Assembly (NCBI GenBank): GCA_902801175.1
Contig: CADCHF010000002.1
Location: 1 to 64,000, forward strand
DNA: 64,000 nucleotides
DNA from: an uncultured Coriobacteriaceae bacterium
Lineage (GTDB): Bacteria > Actinomycetota > Coriobacteriia > Coriobacteriales > Atopobiaceae
Reading direction: 5' to 3'
The position numbers and the translations under genes are program-made. Within the stretch, counting starts at the first letter, position 1; the number at the start of each line of letters is the position of its first letter. Below the pieces are notes generated by a model. That model searched no databases, had not been told where the DNA came from, and was given only the letters and a program-made list of their open reading frames with translations. Shown here piece after piece: positions 7,356 through 15,223 of the stretch.

Positions 7356-8685
7356 CGTGAAAAACGCACTAAGCGCAACCGAGATAGTGCAGGTAAAGAT
7401 GCTGCGCCTTTTCCGCCAACGATACGGGTCATACGGGGAGGCTCGGCAATCTCGTCGTATGTGTGATAGCGCTTGGATGTCAGGCGCCGGTAAAGGCGGC
7501 TAAGCCCGAGAAGAACGACCAGGAAGGCAATCGAGCCGAGCGCATAGGCGCGCCACGCACCGGCAGAGCGAATGTCGCGACCGTTGAGCCACTCCATCCA
7601 AATGGGCTCGTCGTTCAGGAGCATGCCATTTGAGTCGACCTTGGGAAGCTTGATCGATGCGGGATCCTTGCCCTTGATAAGATCTTTGACCCACAAGCCA
7701 ACTGGAGAGAGATCCTCGTCGGACAGTCTTGTGGTAGCCTCCGAAGTCGCGCGCATGAGCGCAGAGGTCTCGCGCTTGTTTGAGAGACTCCACACCGTAA
7801 AGCTCACGTTGTGCGACCTCAAAAGCTCAAACCACTCCACGGCGGAATCCATGTCGAGCTCGCCGTCGCCAGCGGCACCCGAGAGGCCGCACTCGGTAAC
7901 AAAGATCGGGAGTCCCTCACTAAGCGCATCGACAAGCTCGCTGCGGAGGTCCGCCTTATGAGTGGAGACATAGAAGTGCAACGAGTACATCACGTTGTCA
8001 AAGTCGAGGGGATTCCTCGTTGCGGACATGAGCTCGCGGTCAAAGTTTGGCGTGCCCACAAGTACCACGGCATGCGGACTCAACTCCCTGATGCAGGGAA
8101 TGACATGTTCGGCATAAAAGCGGATGTCGCTCCAGGTGGTCTCGCCGTTAGGCTCGTTGCAAATCTCGTAGAGAACGTTGGGGCTGTCGGCATAGGCCTG
8201 AGCAACGGTTGAGAAGAAGGCCAGCGCCTCGTCCTCGACGGCAAGCGGATTCTGCTCGTTAAGGATGTGCCAGTCGACGATAACGTACTGGTCAGCAGCA
8301 ATGCAGGCATCGATACCCCGCATGAGTGTGCTCATCAGCTTTTCTCTTTCGGCCTCCTTTAGCTCCAGATAGCTTTCTGGATAGAAGGCGAGGCGCACAA
8401 GGTTGCAGTCCCATTCGGCGGAAATGTCCTTGAAGAGGCCCCGTTCACAAACTGCGGATACCAGGCAATACCGTGCGTGCTCACGCCCCTAAGGATGACT
8501 GGCTGCCCTTTGGAGTCCACGAGCTGGGAGCCCTCCACGTGCAGCGCGCCGTTTTTTGATGGGCGAGCAAGCTGTGCCTGAGCTTGGCTTTCTTTAGCTG
8601 ACGAGCCTTTTGCGAGGGCAACGGTAGGCGCAGCAACCGTCGTAACAGCCGTACACATCACTAGGAACAAAACATGAAGCCGCAT
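7331..8685 (-). pseudogene. Secreted/membrane GH5 endoglucanase, frameshifted
   Basis: From ATG 8685 there is a signal peptide (MRLHVLFLVMCTAVTTVAAP), then the GH5 start LVDSKGQPVILRGVSTHGI. The frame breaks in a G run at about 8436-8442: adding one G joins it to LFKDISAEWDCNLVRLAFY. The rest carries DWHILNE, the acid/base Glu in YEICNEPNG and the nucleophile in FVTECGLSG, then a membrane helix near the C-terminus (about AYALGSIAFLVVLLGL) and RRLTSKRYHTYDEIAEPP. A second lost C near 7437 would, if restored, fuse it to the glycosyltransferase as one GH5-TM-GT2 polypeptide. The pair would make and trim a beta-glucan. No clear ribosome site was seen before 8685. Confidence 0.75.
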
Positions 8686-9033
8686 AAGCAAGCTCGGCTT
8701 TTGCTAACGACAGAATCCCATGCTCGTCCTCTCTACACGCCCCATCCCCCCCTTCGGGAAGGCTCAATCGATAGTAACACCCGCACTTCAGCGCAACAAA
8801 CTCTTATGGCTTTGCGGCTTGCATGGGTGACTGGGCGCCGCCCGGGCTCAGCGATTGGAGTTCTCCCCTTGCTCCTGGGGTCCAAGCCGTCCCAAGCCGT
8901 CCCAAGCTTTGGGAGATTGGTCAGTCCACTCACTTTTTCAAAGCGCATGGGAGTATTTTGACTTGGCCGTGCCCTTCGGCCCAGGACAAAGTCGGATGAA
9001 ATCACGGATTCACGACTCAGATGTGGTTGGTCT

Positions 9034-9121
9034 ACTTTGCCTGCCGCCACTTATCGGACCTAAGTTTTAGAAACCTGCTGGTTTTAAAAGCTTCAGTGCG
9101 ATTGGTGGCGGCAGGCAAAGT
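9034..9121. repeat. 17-bp perfect inverted repeat around 54 bases
   Basis: Bases 9034-9050 are the exact reverse complement of 9105-9121. The enclosed 54 bases contain a smaller AAACC/GGTTT hairpin. The size and shape suggest a small mobile repeat or a structured RNA; no T run follows it. Confidence 0.6.
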
Positions 9122-9237
9122 ATTCGGCTGAAGTGAAGAGCCCGAAAGCCCAGTAAAGGGCACATGGCTACCGCATTCGGTTGCACGGAGCGCAAAATTG
9201 GAAGTAAAGAAGAGCGCTGCGGCACTTCTGGATGAGA

Positions 9238-9345
9238 CGGACGGCCTTGACCGAGCGCTTGCAAAGCTTGCGCGTGCCCATGTCAACCAGAGCGAGGCAG
9301 ACCACGCCCGCTTTATGGTGGCACTCAAGGACAGGGAGCTCTTAG
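9238..9345 (+). pseudogene. Possible remnant of a DUF2252 gene end
   Basis: The reading LDRALAKLARAHVNQSEAD followed by HARFMVALKDREL resembles the conserved C-terminus of DUF2252 proteins (A-x-A-Y-A-x-Q-x-E-x-D-H). There is no credible start and nothing else of the family is seen. Weak call based on one motif. Confidence 0.3.
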
Positions 9346-9533
9346 ACTGCTCCAGGTCAGCGAGTCCTGCGCCTCATTGCAAAGAGCACATGGCAGGGCC
9401 TCCCGTCCCTTGTTCCAAAGAGACAGGAGGCCCTTGATTACGCTAACTCACCTACGGAATTCTTCGTTGTTGCCCGTTAATCGCACTTTGACGCGCAGTA
9501 CAACAGCGAACAACCCCGCAAGCGGGCCATACG

Positions 9534-10040
9534 CTACAGCACCTCCACCAGCTCGCCCACAAAAACGGTGTGGGCATCGGTGGCATAAAAGGCGCCCAGA
9601 CCATTGCGGATGCTCGCATCCATCACATCCAGGTCGATAGCATGGCTGTAGATCTTTTTGCACACAAAGGTGGTCGTTGCCTCTTCAAAGGTCATGCCAT
9701 GCTCAAGGGGCTTGGGCGTAAGGCCCGTAAGCGCCACCTTGTTGCCGTCGCGACCGCTCTTGGAGCCAAGAACGCCCAGGTCGGGCTTGTGTACGTTGTC
9801 AAAGAGCTGCACGGTGAAGTAGTCGTTGTCAATCAAAAACTGGTGCGTGTAGCGCCAGGGGTGCACAAAGACCGTAAGCGTGGGGCGGCTCCAAAGAACG
9901 CCGGCGGTTCCCCAGCCTATGGTCATGGTGTTCCAGCCGTCCTGTTCGGTGCCGGCGGTCACGAGCGCCCAGTCGCCGCCCACGCGCTTCACGAATTCAG
10001 CCTGTGCGTCCAGGATCTTTTGAGGGATGTTAGAGGGCAT
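9534..10040 (-). CDS. Flavin reductase family (FMN-binding split barrel) protein
   Basis: A 168-aa cytoplasmic protein of the flavin reductase/flavoredoxin family. The segment DGWNTMTIGWGTAGVLWSRP followed by LTVFVHPWRYTH is the FMN-binding split barrel; FTVQLF and GVLGSKSGRD continue the fold. Such proteins bind FMN and pass electrons from NAD(P)H or ferredoxin. The start at 10040 has AGGAG 6 bases upstream. It stands alone, with no redox partner next to it. Confidence 0.85.
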   Translation of the reverse strand: MPSNIPQKILDAQAEFVKRVGGDWALVTAGTEQDGWNTMTIGWGTAGVLWSRPTLTVFVHPWRYTHQFLIDNDYFTVQLFDNVHKPDLGVLGSKSGRDGNKVALTGLTPKPLEHGMTFEEATTTFVCKKIYSHAIDLDVMDASIRNGLGAFYATDAHTVFVGELVEVL

Positions 10041-10280
10041 GGCAAGCTCCTATCTCTTGATGTGCTCTTTGATTCTACTCGCTCACGAGCTGCTGATAGA
10101 GCATACCGTCGCCATGTCTGCCATCTTGGTAAGCCAAAAAGCCCAGCAAAGGACGGCGTCACGTTATGGCCCAAGGCATATCTTGGTTGATGGTGCGCGA
10201 TGGCGTGCCCATACCAGCCCCAGCCTTGAAACCTCTCATCTGAAGAAGTTTTAAACGCAGGCAAATTGCTTCGTCGCTTG

Positions 10281-10306
10281 TGAGACAAATCCGTCTGCAC
10301 AACGTA
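10281..10306 (+). promoter_or_regulatory. ECF-type promoter (TGAGAC-16-CGTA) before peptide 1
   Basis: TGAGAC (10281-10286), 16 bases, CGTA (10303-10306). The same pair with 16-17 spacing precedes the genes at 15224, 17764 and 25744; the -35 region is extended to TGTGAGACAAAT here and at 17764. The start codon lies 46 bases downstream. ECF sigma factors typically read a -35 ending in AC and a -10 starting CGT. Confidence 0.65.
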
Positions 10307-10351
10307 TCAGAGATCGATTTAAGATTGACTGGTATTCGAAGGAGGTAAATT

Positions 10352-10612
10352 ATGGCAGACATGCAATTTGACGAGAGCACCATCGAGCGCATGAAGGCAT
10401 GCACCAACGCACAGGAGGTAATGGCGATCCTTCAGGACGAGGGCTTTGAGCTCAACGACGAGCAGCTCGAGGCTGTTGTTGGTGGAGCTGTGGTCAAATG
10501 GTCGCTCGAGGACCTGCTCGCGTCGTTTGGCGATGCCCTGGTCAAACTCTTCCCGAAGGACTTTGACCCCAAGACCATTTGGGCCAACCTGCCGACTCAG
10601 GCAATGCACTAG
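10352..10612 (+). CDS. Nif11-like double-glycine peptide 1
   Basis: An 86-aa precursor-like peptide. Residues about 6-45 match the Nif11-type leader: ERMKACTNAQEVMAILQDEG then FELNDEQLEAVVGG, ending in a Gly-Gly site after residue 45. The C-terminal part (about 41 aa, AVVKWSLEDLLASFGDAL and onward) would be the released peptide; it is amphipathic, has no Cys, and looks unmodified. AAGGAGG lies 6 bases before the ATG. A terminator follows. The likely exporter is the C39-peptidase ABC protein at 38542-40701, which cuts behind double glycines. Function (bacteriocin, signal) is unknown. Confidence 0.75.
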   Translation: MADMQFDESTIERMKACTNAQEVMAILQDEGFELNDEQLEAVVGGAVVKWSLEDLLASFGDALVKLFPKDFDPKTIWANLPTQAMH

Positions 10613-10643
10613 GCACTTCACCGCATCTGCAGATCGAAGAACG

Positions 10644-10683
10644 GAGCCAACGGGAGCCAAGCGCCTGTTGGCTCTTCTTCTCC
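10644..10683 (+). terminator. Terminator after peptide 1
   Basis: An 8-bp stem (10644-10651 with 10667-10674) followed by the T-rich TTCTTCTCC. It ends the one-gene peptide transcript. Confidence 0.6.
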
Positions 10684-10936
10684 CCCATCCGTATAAGAGA
10701 CGCCGAGCGTAGGCATCTGGCTGCCCTTTACCGAACATGGCCGCGGAGCGAGCAGCCGCCTCTGCATGCATCCTCCGCTCACCAGCAGCCGCATGAGGCA
10801 GCGCCATTCGTGCCCTTTATCGCCAACAAGCTGGCCTTTTTAACGAGTGACCCTGCCAATCACCTTCGTAAGGCAGCAAAGTTGCTAGTATCTTTTTAGC
10901 TTGATTTACGTCTACCAAAAGCCAGCCATAAACACC
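10684..10936. other. Intergenic region without recognisable gene
   Basis: No start/ribosome-site pair and no family motif was seen on either strand between the peptide-1 terminator and the ribosome site at 10937. Confidence 0.4.
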
Positions 10937-10949
10937 GGAGGGCCATCAC

Positions 10950-11081
10950 ATAAACGAGCTTCGCGAGGAGCTTGAGAAGACCCTGCCGGCATCGGCGGTG
11001 CCCGCCCTGGTCGAGGTGTCCGACTACGACGACTGCGTCCTCATGGGAGAGCTGGCCCTCTGCCTCGACAGGCTCAAGTAA
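10950..11081 (+). CDS. Small frame with an ATA in start position
   Basis: A perfect ribosome site GGAGG (10937-10941) is followed 8 bases later by ATA, then 42 sense codons (NELREELEKTLPASAVPALV, then EVSDYDDCVLMGELALCLDR) and TAA at 11079. No ATG, GTG or TTG lies between the upstream in-frame stop and this point. It is either an old ATG mutated to ATA or a rare AUA start. The residue pattern (LREELE...VEVSDYDD) faintly recalls the end of minimal nucleotidyltransferases; this is not firm. Confidence 0.35.
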   Translation: MNELREELEKTLPASAVPALVEVSDYDDCVLMGELALCLDRLK

Positions 11082-11155
11082 GGCAGGCTTTCCCCTGTTG
11101 GGGCGCCGCTGGAACGAGCTCCGGGTCTGGGCACACGGCGGATCATACAGAAAAG

Positions 11156-11191
11156 GGCGGCTCGCAAATCCGGTTGGACCTGCGAGCCGCC
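11156..11191 (-). terminator. Terminator of the STAS-HD-STAS/APH operon
   Basis: An 11-bp stem (11156-11166 with 11181-11191); on the minus strand it is followed by CTTTTCTG. It lies 34 bases beyond the stop of the STAS-APH gene. Confidence 0.7.
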
Positions 11192-11224
11192 TGCAGTTTT
11201 GCAGACAGGGTAACGCTTTGAGGG

Positions 11225-12409
11225 CTAAAGGTCCAGCTTGTCAATCTCGTCGAGCAGCTCGCTCAGACGCTGCAGGCAGCACTCCATCACGAGCTTGCCA
11301 TGGCTGGTCTCAAGGTCGCCGTGGGAGACGATGCGGCGAATCTGGCGCATCCTACCCATGAACTCCGACTTGCGCAGGACGTCGTTGACGTCGAGCTCGC
11401 GAAGCTCCGCGTAGCGGGCGGCCATCGTCTCCCACAGCTCCACACCGGTCTCGTAGGAAAAGCCCAGGAAGCCCTCGGCAATGGAGTGATCGATCTCGCC
11501 AAAGCCCACGTAAGCGTTGTAGACCGGGCCGAGCTCCAGCACAGGGTTGCCGTGCGCGATGGTGTCCATGTCAATGAGCAGCGGCTCGCCGTCCTGCACC
11601 ATGACGTTGCCCGCATGGTAGTCGCCATGTATGAGCAGGTCGTCGTCGGGAAGGCTTGCCACCAGGTCGTAGATGCGGTGGTAGATGGTATCGTCGATGG
11701 CCCCGTCGAGAGCCGTGAGCTCGTCGAGCTGCAGGTCACGGGAGCTGGGCATGACATCGGAGCTCACGTGCGTCTCGTGCATCTGCGCCATGATCTCGGC
11801 GAGCGCCTTGCCCGCGCGCTCGGCAGTCCAAGAGCCCGAGGCCACAAGCTCGGCGAGCGTGCTTGCATTGAGCAGCTCGTAGACGGCGCCGTAGTGGTCA
11901 TTCACGCGCACGACGTCGTAGCTAATGGCGGTGGGGATGTCCGCGATAAAGGCCGTGCGCGCCAGTTCGCGCTCGCGACTAATGTCCGCCAGGGCCTCGT
12001 TGCCCGTGTCGTAGATGACCTTGACGATGGTCTCGGGATCAAGGCGGTAGACCGCACCCTTGGCGCCACGGCCAATGATGTCGAGCTCGTCGATGGACAC
12101 GCGCCGGAAGGCCTTTGAGACATCAAACATGTCGGTGAAGCCAGTCATGTCGAGCACCTCGTAAACCACCGAGCTCGCGTTCTCGATCTTAAACTGGCCA
12201 ACCTGCTTGGCAAGGCGCAGGAACACACGAAGGCCCGCACTCGAGACGTAGCTCAGCTCGTCAAGATCGAGAAGCAGCGAGCTTGCGGCATTACCCTTGA
12301 GGGCCTCCTTGACGCTGGTCTCGACCTCTTCGGCGTTATTGGCGTCAAGCTTTCCAGACAACGCGGCAACAAGGGAGGACCCACGCATCCAAAAACGTTC
12401 CCTGTTCAT
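11225..12409 (-). CDS. STAS domain fused to an APH-type kinase
   Basis: A 394-aa two-domain protein. Residues about 1-108 are a STAS (anti-sigma factor antagonist) domain with SYVSSAGLRVFLRL, where the second Ser of SSAGLR is the usual phosphorylation site. Residues about 110-390 are an aminoglycoside-phosphotransferase/choline-kinase fold: IGRGAKGAVYRL nucleotide loop, LLIHGDYHAGNVMV catalytic loop and LLIDMDT metal motif. I do not know this fusion as a named family. Its ATG overlaps the stop of the upstream HD gene by 4 bases (ATGA), so it is translated with it. It might phosphorylate a small molecule or a partner in response to the STAS switch; that is inference. Confidence 0.8.
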   Translation of the reverse strand: MNRERFWMRGSSLVAALSGKLDANNAEEVETSVKEALKGNAASSLLLDLDELSYVSSAGLRVFLRLAKQVGQFKIENASSVVYEVLDMTGFTDMFDVSKAFRRVSIDELDIIGRGAKGAVYRLDPETIVKVIYDTGNEALADISRERELARTAFIADIPTAISYDVVRVNDHYGAVYELLNASTLAELVASGSWTAERAGKALAEIMAQMHETHVSSDVMPSSRDLQLDELTALDGAIDDTIYHRIYDLVASLPDDDLLIHGDYHAGNVMVQDGEPLLIDMDTIAHGNPVLELGPVYNAYVGFGEIDHSIAEGFLGFSYETGVELWETMAARYAELRELDVNDVLRKSEFMGRMRQIRRIVSHGDLETSHGKLVMECCLQRLSELLDEIDKLDL

Positions 12410-12975
12410 TCTGTCTCCTTACTAAAGACACCAGAAACAAGTGAATCGAGCTCTTGCCAGGCATCGGTTGCGCTCAGCTGGCTCGTGTACTTTGCCACGC
12501 TGGTGTAGTACCAGGCATGCTCGCTGGGATCGGCCTGGTTGAAATGGCTCCATGCGGCGTCGCCTTCGCGCCTCACCATTCGCCAGAGAGAGCGCATGTT
12601 GGCAAGCTTGTCCGAGACCCACAGTATGCGCATGCCATCATCCGTGGCGGTTGCCAGCTGCTCCAGCGACTCGGCCTTGCGCCTGTGCCAGGTCTGCGAC
12701 TTGGGAACACCCGGATACTTGTTCTCGGTCTCAGAGGCCACGAGGTCGGCAACGCGATTGCCAAAGCGCTCCCTCAGCTCGTTGAAATCAACGCCGGCAT
12801 CCTCAACCACATCGTGCAGAAGGGCCGCTGCCAGCACCTCTTCGTCGGAGGTCATGGACGCAGCAATGGTGGCAACCTCAAAGGGATGCAATATGTACGG
12901 GAGGCCACCGCCCTTGCGCGTCATATCTGCGTGCGCCTCTACCGCAAAGCGCGCGGCATCATCAAACAGGCTCAT
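12406..12975 (-). CDS. HD-domain (p)ppGpp hydrolase-like protein
   Basis: A 189-aa metal-dependent HD hydrolase related to the N-terminal hydrolase of RelA/SpoT and to MESH1. The motif order is right: RKGGGLPYILHPFEVA, AALLHDVVEDAGV (the HD pair) and VSDKLANMRSL. There is no synthetase domain, so it would only degrade (p)ppGpp or a similar nucleotide. It overlaps both neighbours by ATGA junctions, between a STAS protein and a STAS-APH protein. The context suggests a stress or nutrient input to the partner-switching network. Confidence 0.8.
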   Translation of the reverse strand: MSLFDDAARFAVEAHADMTRKGGGLPYILHPFEVATIAASMTSDEEVLAAALLHDVVEDAGVDFNELRERFGNRVADLVASETENKYPGVPKSQTWHRRKAESLEQLATATDDGMRILWVSDKLANMRSLWRMVRREGDAAWSHFNQADPSEHAWYYTSVAKYTSQLSATDAWQELDSLVSGVFSKETE

Positions 12976-13274
12976 CGAACCACCTCAAGGACCTCGTTGA
13001 GTCCCGTCATCTCGAGAACCTCCATGACGTCGTCGACGGGCTTAACCAGGCGGAACAATCCTCCCCTGCGCGCGGCGAGCTTGCTGGTTGCCACAAACAC
13101 ACGAAGGCCGGCAGAAGACACGTACTCGGTGCCGGACAGGTCGAGGTCGATGTTGCGGAACGAGGGGTCTAGCGCCCTGATCGCATCCTCAAGATCGGGT
13201 GCCGTCTGAACGGTAAGCGTACCAGAAACGGCAAACGTGGCCTTGTCTTTTTCTGTGGTCAGTTCGATTTCCAT
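12972..13274 (-). CDS. STAS anti-anti-sigma factor 1
   Basis: A 100-aa single STAS domain: MEIELTTEKDKATFAVSG, LTVQTAPDLEDAI, EYVSSAGLRVFVATSK with the phosphorylatable Ser. The start at 13274 has TAGGA 6 bases upstream; the ATG at 13280 has none at proper distance. The C-terminal MEVLEMTGLNEVLEV is nearly the same as in the STAS at 35980-36282, so the two are close paralogues. First gene of a three-gene overlapping operon. It should be switched between phosphorylated and free forms by the HATPase/SpoIIE proteins. Confidence 0.9.
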   Translation of the reverse strand: MEIELTTEKDKATFAVSGTLTVQTAPDLEDAIRALDPSFRNIDLDLSGTEYVSSAGLRVFVATSKLAARRGGLFRLVKPVDDVMEVLEMTGLNEVLEVVR

Positions 13275-13468
13275 TCCCATTCCTAAATATGTCAAAACCC
13301 CTCGTATAAACGGGAGCTATGGGGCACAACAGGCGTTAGCTAGTATAGCCGTCCACCCCAGCGGAATGCCCGTGCAGACGTATGACAGCTGAGCATTTCT
13401 CAGTAGTCTTAAACAGAAGCCATGCAACGAGCATGTGAGCCCGCCCGCAAGACCCCGCGGCCTTGCTG

Positions 13469-14500
13469 CTAGAGCAGGCCTGCGTGCGCCAGGTGGTAGA
13501 GCTTTGCGGGCTGAAGCGCCCCGCGGATCCAGCGCGCCTTGGCCCACTGGGGCATGAGCGTGAAGGCAAACTTGCCGAGCGACCCATCCTCGAGCTCCAC
13601 CGGAATGGCGCGGGCAAAGACCGACTGCACGGACAGTCTCCAGCGCGAGTCCGCCACGCCCCAGCTCTCAAAGAGGCCCATGACGCCAGAGCCGGGGCCC
13701 TTCGTAAAGCTGGCAAACACGGCCTCGGGCTGCTCGATGCCAAACTGCACGTCAATGCAAAGGTGTCTCCCAGGCTTCCGTCTGGATATACGTCAAACTG
13801 GATATACGTCAAACTGGAAGTCGACCCCTTCTGGGGCAGCTGCCATGAGCATAGAGATCTGCTCGAGGATTGCCCTGTCGTAGGCCGTAAAGCCAACGGT
13901 GTCAAAGACCTTTGCAAGACGCGACGGATTGCGTGCGCAGATATGCTTTTGCTGAGCACTCAGGTAGCCGCAAACACGCAGCGGCGCTGCCTCCCTGCCA
14001 CGAAACATGCCAAAGAACGAGAGCGGCCAGCTCCCTGGCATACGCGCGGCCATGTCGAGGTAGAACGTGGCACGTTCGGGCTCGCCCACAATCTCACAGA
14101 AGGGCCGCACGAGCTCCGTGTGCGCACGCGGCTGAAAGTGGATGGCCGCCGTGGGAAGCGTGTCCTCCTTGGTGTCGAGCTCAAAGCCGCAGCAGATGTC
14201 GTCGTGCTCCTGGCGCACCGACGCGTACCAGTCGAGCATGGCAGCGTGCTCGCCAGTCACGGGGGACTCCACGCGCGTGCCAGACGTAATGTCGTTTAGG
14301 AGCACGGTGACGTCGAGAAACGGCTTGCCCGCAAGCGGGTGCTCAAAACAGACGCTCGGAAAGTCCTCCCCCACCATAAAGGGCGAGATAGCCTCTTGCG
14401 CGCGTGCCAGGCTCTCGCCAAACAGCACCGATCCGCGACCGTCGCTCGCGACCTGTAGCAAAAGGACCTGGATCGCGTCGGAATACGATGGAACTCTCAT
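13469..14500 (-). pseudogene. Unknown ~340-aa family, copy A, disrupted
   Basis: From ATG 14500 (AGGGG upstream) the frame reads MRVPSYSDAIQVLLLQVASD, then VCFEHPLAGKPFLDVTVLL, and stops just after VDFQFDVYP at about 13793. The stop is caused by a 16-bp tandem duplication (13782-13813). Downstream the frame that matches copy B (FGIEQPEAVFASFTK, ESWGVADSRWRLSV) needs one more base near 13760, so there are two lesions. Copy B lies at 17959-18950 with the same order: FEVPLAGEPWLDL, LEFQFDVTPEG, EEWGLADDRWRQL. The family is unknown to me; no transmembrane or catalytic motif is evident, and it sits near double-glycine peptides both times. Confidence 0.7.
13782..13813. repeat. 16-bp tandem duplication inside copy A
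   Basis: CTGGATATACGTCAAA occurs twice head to tail (13782-13797 and 13798-13813), followed by the first four bases again. One copy restores the expected protein sequence QFDVYPDGSLGDT, so the second copy is a slippage insertion that created the premature stop. Confidence 0.9.
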
Positions 14501-15105
14501 GCACACCCCTTGTGTGAACTGCACCCTTGCGACCGTATCAACTCGCTCAAACACCCATGCACATGATACGCATAACACCGCAAGCGCGGCCCGACCACTG
14601 TAACAGCACGAGAACAACTGGGGTCCGTGTTTCATTGCAGCCACGAAGCTCAAGGTGATTCTGGCGCCGAGCCACTGACGAGTTGGTGACTTGCCTGTGG
14701 TTTGGCACCACTTCCAGGCCGATTCCCGCGACGAACCACGGACGAGTCACGACTGGTTGCCGCATCGCGCCGAAGATTTTCGCCGGCCTTGCACGTTAAG
14801 TCATTTACGCAGAGTAGACTAGCTACCATGCTGGGTATCCAGCCACCGCCAACTGGGGTTTTGTTCCTTGGATACTTTTGCAATCGCAATCCTACTTCGC
14901 GCAGATGACATAACGTGCACGAGTCGAAGCGACAGGTCGCTCTAACCTCAGGTAATCCAAAGCAGCAAACCGCGGACGAGCAAAATTCCCCATTCTTACT
15001 CCCTTGACCTGTCTCCTGCTTCGTCGCAGCAAAGCAGGCAAGCCATCTTTCGCCATCCCTCAACTTGACTTGAGCGACATTTGAGAACATAAATCAACGA
15101 TAACC
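14501..15105. other. Intergenic region of about 600 bases
   Basis: No gene is recognised. The sequence is less GC-rich than the neighbours in its second half. A weak sigma-70-like pair (TTGACT 15065-15070, CATAAA 15088-15093) lies near its right end, just before the ECF-type promoter. Confidence 0.4.
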
Positions 15106-15132
15106 TGAGACGGCACCATATACTTGTGCGTA
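15106..15132 (+). promoter_or_regulatory. ECF-type promoter (TGAGAC-17-CGTA) before the repeat lipoprotein
   Basis: TGAGAC (15106-15111), 17 bases, CGTACAAG from 15129. Same elements and spacing as upstream of the peptide genes. The start codon at 15224 lies about 90 bases downstream. Confidence 0.65.
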
Positions 15133-15223
15133 CAAGGTTATGTGAGAGTGTTGAGCGGCCCGCCCATCTCTTGCCAAACAAAGCGGCGCCAGAGACGTAG
15201 CGGCCCAAGCGAAAGGAAAGACC

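Larger units (their letters stand above)
8686..9533. other. Long intergenic region, decayed
   Basis: No intact gene is seen in about 850 bases. It contains a 17-bp inverted repeat pair (9034-9050 and 9105-9121), a possible DUF2252 gene remnant (9238-9345) and a 9-bp inverted repeat (9395-9403 with 9426-9434) that could be a weak terminator. Short direct repeats (tcccaagcc) occur at 8880-8905. Confidence 0.5.

Noticed and set aside
9034..9121. tRNA or other standard structured RNA
   Set aside because: No cloverleaf, anticodon arm or CCA-type end can be drawn; it is a single long inverted repeat.
9198..9437. An intact small gene on the plus strand
   Set aside because: No ribosome site before the ATG and only one short DUF2252-like motif; treated as a possible remnant.
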